Below, piece after piece: positions 35,376 through 46,745 of a stretch of 64,000 nucleotides of DNA. The notes beneath the pieces are model-generated. The model worked only from the letters and a program-made list of their open reading frames with translations, searched no databases and was not told the DNA's origin. Source of the stretch: Epiperipatus broadwayi (taxonomy: Eukaryota > Onychophora > Udeonychophora > Euonychophora > Peripatidae); the NCBI GenBank assembly GCA_028023455.1, contig JAQFVV010006255.1, forward strand, positions 744,001 to 808,000. Reading direction: 5' to 3'. A program made the translations under genes and the position numbers. Position 1 is the first letter of the stretch, and each line of letters starts with the position of its first letter.

Positions 35376-35592
35376 TATAAACGGGGAGAACAAAAATGTG
35401 TTGACTCCAGAGCAGAGGTAAAATTTTAAGCTCTCTAAAATTTTTTTTTCTTCAATTTATTAGTCAATTTTATTATAATTTTAATAATATCTTTGAAAGA
35501 AACCAACTGACAATTTAAAAATCATCCGAAGAGAATCTTAGAATAAAATTTAAAAAAAAGTTTCTCATAGTAATGTTTCACTAACTTTACAG
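35376..35592 (+). promoter_or_regulatory. Possible TATA-type promoter with short first exon
   Basis: TATAAA at 35,376-35,381 lies in a locally CpG-containing setting (TCGCGCCAACT just upstream, ACGGGGAG just downstream). About 36 bases further on, AGCAGAG|GTAAAATT offers a splice donor at 35,418, and TTTACAG at 35,586-35,592 is a possible acceptor. A 74-codon open frame (35,643-35,867, MDRFLKPSCKFYNV) follows. It has no recognisable domain. Each signal is weak alone, and together they only suggest a transcription start. Confidence 0.25.
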
Positions 35593-38220
35593 TAACCTGC
35601 CAGTGGATTCTATCGAAATATAATCGGAGTTTTCAATAGAAAATGGATAGATTCTTAAAACCAAGTTGTAAATTTTATAATGTTCCAAATATGTTAATGT
35701 TATTCGTTGATATAGTTTATATAGCGTATCACTATGAAAGCTGCTTTCGTGCGTATAAAATCAATGAAAGGACATTGTGCGCAGAGTTAATGAAGATAAT
35801 GGAAAATAAAAATAAGTATTATTCGTATAAGAATAAATGGACAAAAGGAATTTTAATATTGAAATAGTTTGAATTGCTTTCTTTAAGATGACTGGAGAAA
35901 ATACTCTAGAAAATAGTTAAAGATCGGAAGTAGTGTCTATAAAATAATAATGAATGAAAGTGAAGTTTATATTTTACAGAAGAGAAATATAAAATATTGG
36001 ATCCATGGAAAATGCAATTGGTACCGTAATTATTAAATAATTGTAGTTTAACTAGAAATAAAGATGCATCAACGCGCCGAGGTAATATTCGCCAGAACAT
36101 TAAAAAGCTTCGTGGGATAACTAAATAAAATGTTTTCTAATAATTTTGGATTAAACACTAAAACTAAAGATCGTCTAAACAGTTTATTAAATGAACTAAT
36201 TTATTTAAAACTTTAATAAGCAGAAAGGAGAACATTCGGACAAAAGAAGAAATAATAAATATTATGGGACTAACCAAGATTTACCGTCAGAAAAATATGT
36301 GATTATGGTTTGAATTATTTTCTTTACTAATCTAAGTTAAACATTAAGTTTTAGATAGCGATAGGGAAAACAAAATACATTAATTCGTAATATAACATTA
36401 TATGAAATAATATGTTTTGATTTTGAATTTTAAAATAAAATTGTATGTATGTGGAAATTTGTATATTTGCGATGCTCGAAGAGAAAGAAGCCTACTACGA
36501 ACTCTGATAGGAAGATAAAGATTGTTTTGGTAACATTTATAATTATTAATGATATATAATGTATGTTTTATTTATTTAGATCAGCTGAGAATCGAATGAA
36601 TGTAGCGCAAAAGTTTTATTGTTATTATTGTTGTAAAACGCATTTTTGAAAACAACACTCTAAAACACTTTGAGATGTGATTAGATTTTTAAAAAATATG
36701 CATACGATAATCATTTTATGTGTTATTAATATAGTTCAATATAACCGATGGTTATGTGATATTTTCTGTTAATTTTCCGATTGGGATATTTAAATGTTAT
36801 TTTAACAAAACGTAGATGTTGAACCTACAGTGTAATAAAGCAAGACAAATTGTTCTTATGGAATAGGGAAATGTTTTATATTAGCGAATTTTGTTTATTG
36901 TTTTAAAAAGTAGTTAGTATTTTATCGATGTTGGATACAGTAAAAATCTTGAGAGATAGTTTGGGTAGTGACTTGGTAGTACGTGGTGATTCGGAAACCA
37001 AGAGGATGTATTAAAAACTAGGATGCTACAGGGAATGAAATAATAAGTAGTTTTAGATGTTAATCAGCGTAGTTAACAAAGCCCTACGACTGGTACACAT
37101 GTTGTCTTGGACAGTGGTATTTTATATATTTCTTGTGAGTCTTACTAGATGTTTGGTAAAGCTGAGTAAATAGCTGCCACATCATGCTTATCGCCAAGGT
37201 TATTAGACAATGAATGTCGGACCTATTCACACTGTTCCATACATTTTTTGAAGTATATTGCGGATAAGTTATCTATCTATCTTCCCGATATCCTATACAT
37301 CTTTCGCTATCTTTATCTGTATTTCTTGCAACTACATCGTTATATGATAAGTCTATTAAAAGGGAAACAATAGATATTTTAGAATGTATGTCATGCTATT
37401 ATTTGGAATAAGAATAGTTAAGTATTAACGAAGAGTAGATTATGATTATTGAAAGAAAGATGCAAATATCCTAAGAAGGGAAGGAGTTAGAGAATTATTT
37501 TAATTCTTTTTTAAGAAATGAACTATAATTTTATAAAAGTATATCCAAATAGAAATATACAAAAATATTAAATATAATTTCACGTTTTCTTATTGTTAAT
37601 TATATTTTAAAAAATATAAGTATTGCATATTTAAAAAATACAATAACATTCGATAATTATAGTATATGTGAAACTGTAACAGGTGATAATTAAACCCGTG
37701 TTATAGTATTATACATGAGTATGGCTTATGGAATAAACGTATTATAGTTTACGAGCATTGGAGAACAAACGTTAAAAGTAATAATAATATTTGAATAATA
37801 TGCGGAGTGACTTATATAAAGTTACAAGAAAATGTAATTTTCTTTTAAAAACCATATTGATTGTAAAATTATGATGTTATAAATGATGTTTATCCACATA
37901 GATAATTTATAATACAGTAACTTTAATATTAAAAGGTAAAGAATGGTGTTACCCATAAAATAGTTAAAATAAGTGATATGATAAACCTAATGAGAAATAA
38001 CTAAATAACTTTTAAAAGGCATAATAAGTTTAATTAACGATAAAAGAAATATAAATGTGTATAATTCAGTTATTGTAGTGTAAAGAAAAATGAGGATATC
38101 CCTTGTAAATAGATGTAAATAGATTTGTTTGTTTTATTTATTTATTTTATTGATGTTAATAAAATTTTAAAATTTGTTTATTAAAACTTGTGTCTGAGTT
38201 TTGTTTTCTCTACATCATTG
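35593..38220 (+). other. Element-poor tract, possible non-coding transcript ending in a poly(A) signal
   Basis: This 2.6 kb stretch has noticeably more CpG-containing words than the surrounding DNA (for example CAACGCGCCGAGG at 36,069, GCGATGCTCGAAG at 36,470). I could match no part of it elsewhere in the window. At 38,158-38,163 AATAAA is followed at 25-40 bases by a GT-rich run (TTGTGTCTGAGTTTTGTTTTC), the layout of an animal polyadenylation site. No long frame is open. It could be a non-coding RNA, the inside of an unrecognised LTR element, or chance. Confidence 0.25.
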
Positions 38221-39350
38221 CATGAATTCACAGAGTATGTTCACAACAATTAAACTAAGTATATGATTGTTTGCACAAAAGATAAATAGAGAAGTATGTT
38301 TAATCTTAAATATTTATTGATGTTCTTGTAATTAAATAATTATAAATTGCATTGCGTTACTGGTCATCAATTCATTATCATAAGATTTTGCTAAATTATA
38401 TGCGATTAGTTGCCACTTGCTTTATTTATCAGATTATCTAAACACTGCCACTTATTAATTTATTTTATTACTTAAAGATAAAAAAGGGGATATTAGATTA
38501 TTAACTAATTTATTACGGTTATAAATTTGCGATAAAAGAAAAGCTGTACTAGTTGGATTAGGCAATAAAGATTGTGATTATTATTGTTTTATTATTAATC
38601 TAATTTCAGAGTAGTAGATTATGACATAAAATCCCTTATCATATTTTGCTACCATATGTTATTAACATACGAATAAATTTAAGAACCTGAGATTATTTCA
38701 TTTGAGCTAGATGATTACTATTATTGTTATTAGAGATAAAAGATTAATACTTTAATTGTTAAATGAGTCTTAGTGATTAGAAGTTGCGGAAGTCATAAGA
38801 ATACTATGTAGTTATTATATGTAATAGTAGTATAAGGGGGGATAGTGTTCTTATGCCATTGAGGTGGTATCCTGTGGGATATTGTCTCAATGTAATCTAC
38901 CTTGTCACCCGTATTTCCACTTCTAGTCTCATGAATTCCTGAATATTTATTTGAGTTAGTTTAAAACAGAACCTAAGTTAATTTTAAGAAACTTGAGCTA
39001 GTAAAGCATTTAATTGAATATTTCATTAATTATTAGAGCTAGAACCCGGTCAGGTGATTTTCACTATATTGTATTTATGTGGGGGAAGTGGAGATGCGGG
39101 AACGGGGTGGTTAGATTGGCCTGATTCGTTTACAAGGGTTAGATTGTAGCCCTCAACGTGATTGGCCTGAGGTGTAGTGGAGCTGCATGCGAGGACAAGG
39201 GTTAGAATATATATATAACACAGGACTTATATTTAACAAAATAATATTAAAAATAAGATAGAAATTAAAATAAAAGAAACTCTACACATAAGAAAATTAT
39301 ATTCAATATTGAATAATGATTCTAGAACAAAATTACTTGTGGTTAATTTA
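38221..39350. other. Tract with a polypurine run, GC-richer block and short direct repeats
   Basis: A purine run AAGGGGGGATAG ends at 38,845 and is followed by TGTTCTTATGCC, which would fit the border of a 3' LTR. Downstream, a GC-richer block (39,080-39,205) contains GATTGGCCTGA twice (39,114 and 39,160) and ACAAGGGTTAGA twice (39,132 and 39,195), followed by TATATATAA. Paired motifs before a TATA box recall an LTR U3 or an enhancer. No second LTR was found, so this remains open. Confidence 0.3.
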
Positions 39351-39351
39351 T

Positions 39352-42012
39352 CACCATCATTTGATCGCTACTCATCACCCCAGCACACTTGCTTATTTCA
39401 TCTATCCATCTCAGGTATGGTCTCTTTCTAAGTATTTTACAATTTTATAGAATCCAGTTTAAAATTTCAACTGTCTAGCTCCACTTTAGCCTCTTAATTT
39501 TTTTAATAATGTCAGTAATACTTGTTTGTTCTCTCATCCATGTATTTTGTTTTTGAGACCATCTTGTTACTCCTATCATACATTTCTCTATATTTTACTG
39601 AGTTATCTGAAGTCTTTGTATTGCTATTCTGTTAAGTGACTAATTCTCTAATCCAGAAATTTATTAAAAAATTTTATTTTCAAACACATAGAGATATTTC
39701 CATTTAAAATTAAGTTATTTCTATCAAATACAATCCATCCCAAGTTTAACTCTACAATTAATTTCATTCATTATGTTTCCATATGTAGTTGTTAATGTCT
39801 TCTAATTCAACATTATTAGTCTTGGGGGGGTCTACTTTCTTCTGATAAATTTTATAACATTTCCTGAAGCTCTGGAGCATTATTTGCAAAAACAACTTCA
39901 TCATCTACAAAATCTAGATGACTTAAATAGTCCCTCGCTTTCAATTTTAATCTACAAAATATTTATTGCAAAACTATTGTAAAATGTTTTGAAGATATGG
40001 AGTTACCCTGTCATATACTCATTTTAATGTTAATCGTTTTAATATCATTATGTAATCTAATCATTGCTATTACATTTTGATATTTTTCAAAGTATGACAT
40101 ATTCTGTATTTATATTTTGATGATTAAATGCTTTAATTAATATAAAAATGCTTATAGAATCAAATGTTTCTTTCATAATCATAAAATCCAAAGCAAAATG
40201 GTAACCCATATTTATTAGTCCTTTCTGTAACTTCTCTCAATATTTCAAAGTGATCTTTTGTGCTAAAACCATTTTCAAATCCAGTTTATTCTTTTGGTTG
40301 GTTAAAATCTAAAATTCACCATACATGGGTCATAATTATCTTAGTAAAAATTTTGTATACAATTGATAAAAGACTGGTAGGTCTGTAATATCTAATATCA
40401 TCCTTATTATCTTTTTTAAATATCAAAATTACTACAGTATTCTTCCATTATCTGGTACACCTTTATTATTTAGTCATTTGGTATATATCTTTGCCAACAG
40501 TTTTTCTATTTCTTCACCTGTTTTTTTTAAGATATCAATTATAATTCAATCATTACTTGGAGCATTTTCCTTCTTGACAGATTTAATTACATGTCTCACA
40601 TCTTCATTTATAACCTGGACAATTTAGAAAATGTAATTATTTTAGGGGATACTGTTTCTTGTTTTTTATTATTATATAAATTTTTATACAACTCTTGCAT
40701 TCCATAATGTCATCTCTTTTTTAATAATAGCTTTCTCTATCTTTTTTTTCTTATTGCAGAAATGTATTACCAAGATATTGTTTTACATTTTTAATTATTT
40801 TATTTTCTTCTATAGCTTTCTTTTCCAATTCACAATTATATTTTCTTATATTGTTATTAACCTTTTTCATACCATTTTAAAAAATTTTAGATATTCAATC
40901 TTTTTTAATGCATTATTTTTATATATTTTCATATTTTTTCTTTTCTTCATACAATGCCTTGTCTCAGTAGAAATTTTCTAGTCAATTTCTGCCTTTTTGT
41001 AACAGTTATCTTTGTTATAATTCTTAAGAGTATATTCATTATTTATCTATTATTTTCATTCAAATATGAAACATCTTCAAAAATCTGTTAATATTTTAAA
41101 AGCATTTACAAATTCTTATTTAATTTCATTGGAATATTTCTGAAAGTTATGGATATCAACTGTTGGTATTGTTATTTTTTAATAATTTCTTCTCTAGTTT
41201 TGCATTAACACGTATCTTACATCTTACTAAGCAATCATCACTTCCTGCATTGAATTTACTAAGAACATCATAATCTTGAAATACTTATTTTCTGTTTATC
41301 AAAACATTATTCTATTCTATTGTATCTTCATTTGGATACTTCAATGTCCAGTTCCTTTTAGCATTTTTTTTTTTTTTCAAAGAAAGAATTCATAATATAA
41401 AGTTTTTCTTTTTCTGCAAACTACACAAGTTTGTGTTCTCTTTCATTTCTATAACCATAATCAAATTTGCTCACAGACCTTTTATCTTTCAATAATTTAT
41501 CAATTCTAGCATTAAAATCTTCCATGACAATTTAAAATGCTGTTTGGTCTGATTAAAAGCTTTTTGTAAATCTGCATAAATATCTTTTACTTCTTCATTA
41601 TAATGAGAATTCATTGAGGCATAAACTTAAATTATCTGCATTTGATATCTTCCATTCAGTTGAATAACTAATCTTACCACTCTGTCTGATACAGCATCAA
41701 TCTCCACAATGTTGTTTTACCACTTTTTCTTTCTAATGAATCTTATTCCCCTACTAATCTGTGTGCCTTTGTATATATCACATTTTAGATCAATGAACTC
41801 TTCATCTTTCCTTACACAAAGTCCATTACTGTTCCATTTAATATTAGACAATTCTTCTAGTACATGCAATCTTCTTTCACTTGAAAGTGATCTGCAGTTA
41901 TAAGTATCTAAATAAAACATTGCCATCAAATCATAGTCTGGTTCCACAATCAGATGATTCTAAGCACCTTCCAACTTTGGTTGTCAACTGTAGCCTCAGC
42001 TGGTCATTTTAA
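39352..42012 (-). mobile_element. RTE copy A, main part
   Basis: On the minus strand this covers the C-terminal region, RT, linker and endonuclease of the RTE, up to just after the start codon, with many stops and indels. A short frame at 41,717-41,947 retains FYLDTYNCRSLSSERRL. Near 42,012 it is interrupted by copy B and resumes at 43,127. The 3' end is truncated or decayed near 39,375, without a clear CAT repeat tail. Confidence 0.85.
42006..42012. repeat. Target-site duplication of copy B, left
   Basis: ATTTTAA at the 3' side of copy B. The same seven bases occur at 43,127-43,133 at its other end. Confidence 0.6.
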
Positions 42013-43126
42013 GTCATCATCATCATCAACCATTATCAATCCACTGCAGGTTGAAGGTCTCTCCAAGTTCAATCCATCTTTTCAAATCTTTAGCTTCTCT
42101 TTTCCACATCACCCCTGCACACTTTCTTATTTCATCCATCCATCTCACATGTAGTCTCTTTCTGGGTCTTTTACAATCTCTTGGAATCCATTTTAAAATT
42201 TCAATTGTCCATCTATTATCATCTCTTCTAGCAATATGTCCAGCCCAACTCCACTTCAATGTTTTAATTTTTTCCAAGGAGATCAGTAACACCTGTTTGT
42301 TCTCTTACCCATACATTGCATTTTCAATCTCTTCTTGTTACTCCCAACATGCATCCCTCCATACTTCTTTGAGTGGTTTGAAGTCTCTGTATTGCTCTTC
42401 TATTAAGTATCCAAATCTCAGATCCATAAGTAAGAACTGACAAAACACATTTATTAAAAACCTTCCTTTTCAAACACATAGGCATATTTCCTTTTAGTAT
42501 CAAGTTATTTCTATCAAAAGCACTCCAAATAAGTTTAATTCTATGATTAATTTCATCCATTATGTTTCCATCTGTATTAATAATCTGACCAAGGTATTTG
42601 TAACTGTTAACTTCTTCTAATTCATCATAATCAATCTTTATTTTCATATTTTGAGAAAATCTATTAAACATTACTTTAGTCTTTTTAACATTTATCTTTA
42701 GTCCTACTTTCCTACTTTCATCTGATAACTCCTGCAACATTTCTTGTAACTCTAAAGCATTATTTGCAAAAACAACTACATCATCTGCAAAATCTAAATG
42801 TCTTAAATAATCTCCACTTACTTTCACTCCTTTAGCTTCCCATTTTAATCCACAAAATACTTCTTGCAGCACTGCTGTAAAAAGTTTTGGAGATATGGAG
42901 TCATCCTGTCTTACACCGTTCTCAATGTTGACTTTCCTACTATCATTATGTAATCTAATTGTTGCTGTTGCATTTTTATAAATATTCTTTAAAATATGAC
43001 AATATCCTGGATCTATACCTTGATGATCCAATGCTTTAATCACTGAAGAAATGTTTATAGAATCAAATGCCTTTTCATAATCTACAAATTATAAGCATAA
43101 TGGCAACTCATCATATTCAGGTATTG
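42013..43126 (-). mobile_element. RTE copy B, 5' truncated, nested in copy A
   Basis: Minus strand, 1.1 kb. It starts at the 3' end with GTCATCATCATCATCAACC (the family tail) and ends inside RT just before the first catalytic block, equivalent to about 33,652 of the best copy. It is the youngest-looking relative: two long frames, 43,043-42,324 (239 codons) and 42,292-42,026 (88 codons), are separated by one frameshift, and identity to the best copy is high by eye. It has LDFADDVVVFANN (intact FADD box) and KTLKWSWAGHIARRDDNRW. Lacking endonuclease and promoter, it cannot move. Confidence 0.92.
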
Positions 43127-43500
43127 ATTTTAAATACCATAATTTAATCTTATCTGGCATGTTTATAAACATCTATTGAAAAAAAAAGTTTATTCGCACA
43201 CACACATTCATTTTGTCTCAAGAAAACTCAACTGACATTTCAGTTCGGGTTATCAGCAATTGAGAAGAAAGACAATGATGTTTTTTCATCTTAAACTCGG
43301 AAGTAAAGAGCCAATAAACTCATCACATTATCTGGTGGATGTTGGTGTGCATATATGTTTATATACTATATATGTGTAATCAAATACTAATAACAGTTGC
43401 AATGACAAGAACGGGAGTTGTCATTAGTTATTTACCCTATTCAATTCTTTAAGGCCTCAAAGAGGATTCAAAGAATCTCTTTTCAATTAGCAGCGAACTC
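43127..43500 (-). mobile_element. RTE copy A, 5' leader
   Basis: The 5' end of copy A, displaced by the insertion of B. On the minus strand it reads from about 43,500 (AAAGGAGTTCGCTGCTAATTG) through the leader to the start codon region ATGCCAGATAAGATTAAATT, which matches ATGACAGACAAAAATAAAGC of the best copy. It then meets the duplicated ATTTTAA at 43,127-43,133. Confidence 0.85.
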
Positions 43501-43916
43501 CTTTGTGATTAAATAATATATATATAGTCTATATGTACAGATGTAGCTATATAAAATAAGAGAAGAAATAGATTTGTAATAAATAAAAATAATTAAATTT
43601 GTATTAAAATAAATTTAATAGTATATATATTTTTTCAAAAAAAAGTTATTTTTAAAGGAAGATATAAGGAAAGTTTTAAAAAGATTTTTTTTTAAAAAAA
43701 AAAAAAAAGAACTTTGTTATTTCTTAAACATGACGAAGCCAGTTAAAATGTAAGCAAAATATGCAGTTATTTGATGTTATTTTTAAATTGAGAATGATAT
43801 TATAAAAGATAAAAAACAATTGAATTGCAACAACAAGTTTAAAGTGACGTTTGATTTAATAATAATATATAGTATATGTGAATATATAAACATATTTAAT
43901 ATATATATTGATTTTA
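43501..43916. other. AT-rich intronic DNA
   Basis: Low-complexity A and T runs (for example near 43,685-43,708). No gene or repeat is seen. Confidence 0.45.
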
Positions 43917-44352
43917 AAACAGGCAAAATTCTCCATACAGTAGTGCCACTCAATGCAAGCCAGAGTAATCAATGGATGCCAGAAGGCTTGTGTGAAAAAT
44001 CCCTATTTAGTGCCTACTCATCCAATATTCCCAGACTAGTTTCTGGCTTGTGGCCTTCATCAGTGAGGAGCCTTGGATCTGAGAGCACTGCACCTAGATC
44101 TTAGGATTTAGTGCAACCCTGCAGCAGCCACCTTTTATCTCTACAAAACTATGAGAATAAAATTGAAACAATATTTTCAATCTAAGCTCAATAGCTTATA
44201 TAGTCATATGGGTCTGAACTCAGTTCAGTACCCATACATTTTGGTGTCTTTGGTTCTTTAATAACCATAGCCACCACTATCGAACTATGCAGGATTGGTG
44301 TTAAACCACCAAACATCATATGATCACCATTTCTTATGCTTGCTAATAACTG
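43917..44352 (-). mobile_element. Family P repeat, inverted unit in cluster P2
   Basis: A minus-strand unit of about 435 bases. Read on its sense strand it starts ACAGTTATTAGCAAGCATAAG, passes GAGATAAAAGGTGGCTGCTG and the core CTGATGAAGGCCACAAGCCA, then GAAAC (44,063-44,039), and ends with GCATTGAGTGGCACTACTG. It abuts head-on the plus-strand units that follow, which makes the cluster a large inverted repeat. No protein is encoded. Confidence 0.75.
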
Positions 44353-44353
44353 T

Positions 44354-44807
44354 TGGGGATATTGGATGAGTATGCACTAGATAGGGATTTTATGCACAAG
44401 CCTTCTGGCATCCATTGTTTACTCTGGCTTGCACTGAGTGGCTCTACTGTATGGAGAGTTTTGCCTGTTTTAGTAACAGTTATGAGCAAGCATAAAATGG
44501 TGATCATGTGATGTTTAGTGGATTAACACCAATCCTATCTAATAGGATAGTGGTGGTTATGGTTATTAAAAAACCAAAGACACCAAAATATATGGGTACT
44601 GAATTGAGTTCAGACCTATATGACTATATAAGCTATTGAGCTTAGATTGAAAATATTGTGTTTTCAATTTTATTCTCATAGTTTTGTACTTAAGTAGAGA
44701 TAAAAGGTGGCTGCTGCTGGAGGGTCGCATTAGATCCTAAGATCTAGGTGCAGTGCTCTCAAATCCAAGGCTCCTCACTGACGAAGGTCACAATCCAGAA
44801 ACTAGTC
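44354..44807 (+). mobile_element. Family P repeat, complete 454 bp unit bounded by predicted cleavage points
   Basis: A plus-strand unit starting TGGGGATATTGGATGAG and ending CTGACGAAGGTCACAATCCA, GAAACTAGTC. The next unit starts again with TGGGGATATTG at 44,808. The unit therefore runs from one predicted hammerhead cleavage position to the next. The core (44,778-44,807) can form stem II GG...CC (weakened here), stem I TCCTCA with TGGGGA, and a stem III from the palindrome ACTAGT. Retrozymes and the pseudo-LTRs of Penelope-like elements have this arrangement. Confidence 0.65.
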
Positions 44808-44968
44808 TGGGGATATTGTATGAGTAGGGGCTAGATAGGGATTTTATGCACAAGCTTTCTGGCATTCATTGATTACTCTGTCTTGCACTAAGTGGCACTA
44901 CTGTATGGAGAATTTTGCCTGTTTTAATAACAGTTATGAGCAAGCATAATGATCATGTGATATTTTGA
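44808..44968 (+). mobile_element. Family P repeat, partial second tandem unit
   Basis: It repeats the first 150-160 bases of the preceding unit (GGATATTGTATGAGTAGGGG, GCACTAAGTGGCACTACTG, ACAGTTATGAGCAAGCATAA) and stops at the GATCATGTGATATTTT block. The head-to-tail join with the unit before it is exact at the predicted cleavage site. Confidence 0.75.
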
Positions 44969-46324
44969 TTTATATGTTAGCACATATGTTTGTATGAATT
45001 TATATAATATGAATTTAGAATATTTATAAATAATAGTAAATATATATGTGTATATAGATATATATAAAATAAAGTCATTGTATGTTAAAAAAATAAAAAA
45101 ATAATAATCGTATTTTAGATCTGAAAAAGATCTGTAAGGGAGTTTATTATTCAGTTTGTAATGTTATATTAAAGAATGCTCTTATAATATTATTGCATGA
45201 AATCTCTATATGAAACTAGAAAATATAGTTAAACCCTATGGTGGAAAATATTATTATTAGATTAATAAAAAAGTTAGTATAATTTCATATTGTTGCCCTT
45301 CTTGTTCAACTTGTAGACAGAATAAATAATGAGCAAAGATAGAATTGAATTGGAATAATTGTGAAGTAAAATTAGCTTAAGCAGAAGGAGTATCAAGAAG
45401 CTTTAAATATGCCTTATGTTAAACACAAGTATGGATAAAAATAGCGAAGGCACCAGTTTCTTTTACTTATTTATTTAGTTAAGTAACATGAAAAGATAAG
45501 TTAAATATCACAGGAATAGAGCTAACTTTAAAATTTATAATAAAAATATTGATATGATTATCCTATCTTTTAGATTATTCACTTGAAAAAAAAATTCAGT
45601 AATCAAGAAATTCATCGTATCATAATTTTGGTCAGAGTTGCAATAAAAAAAAACCTGCAAAAGATTTTTAAATATAAGGATATCATTTTAAAAGTAATGA
45701 TTAGAATTCTTTAAGCCACTATATATTTTCTTCAACTCTGTATAAATGTAAAAGCTGGATAGGAAAATATTAGTGCTTTTGAACTTTGCAACTGATAAAG
45801 GAATGACTTTTGGGCTGCTAGAAACATGAACTGTAAAATTTGATTTAAACCTTCTCTTAAAGCATTAAATCGAAAATTATCTCATTGTGCACTGTTTTGA
45901 AAATTTAATGAAAAATAAAGATCAACTATGATATGCTGGACTCATTATCCTAATAATGCTTTTGATAAAATTAAAAAAATCGATATTCTAGAGAATGATC
46001 GTTAATTGTCAAAAATCAATGCTAATTAGTGATAATGTGATATTAAGTAAAATTTTATTTTATTCAACTTGGGTCAAATAACGTATATTAGTGTGAGATT
46101 AATCTAATGGAAATATATTGACTGTCAATACCAGTTATGGATTCAGGTGTTTGACATCTTTAGATCACTTGATAAGCAAAAGATTGTTCTTCACATGTGT
46201 GCTAGAGAAAGGGGATGATCTGAGTTTTTGCTGGTAGATGTTTGCAATTGATGGAATTGATATGAAAGCTGCACCAATAAAGACGAAAAAACTTGAAATT
46301 ATATGTATATAAACCTTACAACTG
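44969..46324. other. AT-rich intronic DNA
   Basis: 1.35 kb with no recognisable gene or repeat. Confidence 0.5.
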
Positions 46325-46432
46325 TTTTTTTTTCTATATGTCATAGCATCAGCCAGGAGGCGAACCCACAACAACTGCCTGCAAACAACTGCTTGCAAGG
46401 CTGCTTCACTGACTTCTCGGCTAACAACGCTT
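46325..46432 (-). repeat. SINE-2, copy 2
   Basis: On the minus strand: GTTAGCCGAGAAGTCAGTGA, GCCTTGCAAGCAG, GTGGGTTCGCCTCCTGGC, GATGCTATGACATAT, then an A run, as in the copy at 21.5 kb. The box B (GGTTCGCCTCC) is intact. An open frame that crosses this element on the minus strand (46,165-46,398) is a by-product and not a gene. Confidence 0.7.
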
Positions 46433-46464
46433 GACAGTTTTTATCCTATATATTCTATTATAGT

Positions 46465-46515
46465 AACAAAGGGAGTAAATCATAGCCTGAAAAAAAATAA
46501 TTTACTCCCTTTGTT
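46465..46515. repeat. Short perfect inverted repeat, 16 bp arms
   Basis: AACAAAGGGAGTAAAT (46,465-46,480) and ATTTACTCCCTTTGTT (46,500-46,515) are exact complements around a 19-base A-rich centre. It may be a tiny foldback element or the remnant of one. It lies 230 bases before the second lectin exon. Confidence 0.85.
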
Positions 46516-46577
46516 TACATATACATTGAGTTATTTTTAATTTAAAATTTACATATTATAATAACAAAGCATTAATT

Positions 46578-46611
46578 AGATCGGAAGTCGAACTCCGATA
46601 ATCGCTGTTAC
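46578..46611. repeat. Half copy of palindromic MITE M1
   Basis: AGATCGGAAGTCGAACTCCG followed by ATAATCGCTGTTACTTTTAA matches one arm of M1 in T1 and T2. The other arm is absent. It shows that M1 exists outside the Tigger-like elements. Confidence 0.6.
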
Positions 46612-46745
46612 TTTTAAATATTATAAATCTCCATACACTTTATAATAATAGATTTATATTATAGTAACAATAAAATATAATGCTTATTATTTAAGTTTTG
46701 ATGCAGTCTATTTTAAAAAATAAAACTGACAATACTTTTTTGTAG

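Larger units (their letters stand above)
21307..46745 (+). other. 25.4 kb phase 1 intron of the lectin gene
   Basis: GT at 21,307-21,308 and AG at 46,744-46,745 (TTTTTTGTAG). The joined reading frame, ending AAT TAT ACA G plus AT TGG TTT CCC, gives NYTDWFP without a break, which is how CTLDs continue after the W-x-W strand. At least a dozen transposable-element insertions fill the intron, and these are listed separately. Confidence 0.75.

Noticed and set aside
42051-42440. 129-codon plus-strand frame within copy B
   Set aside because: Antisense shadow of the RTE C-terminal region. The same shadow occurs opposite the best copy at 34.4-34.7 kb.
43820-44104. 94-codon frame, and the similar 55,440-55,640 frame
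   Set aside because: Both are translations of the antisense strand of family P repeat units.
46165-46398. 77-codon minus-strand frame as a gene next to the lectin exon
   Set aside because: Its first third is translated SINE-2 sequence, and the remainder has no recognisable domain.
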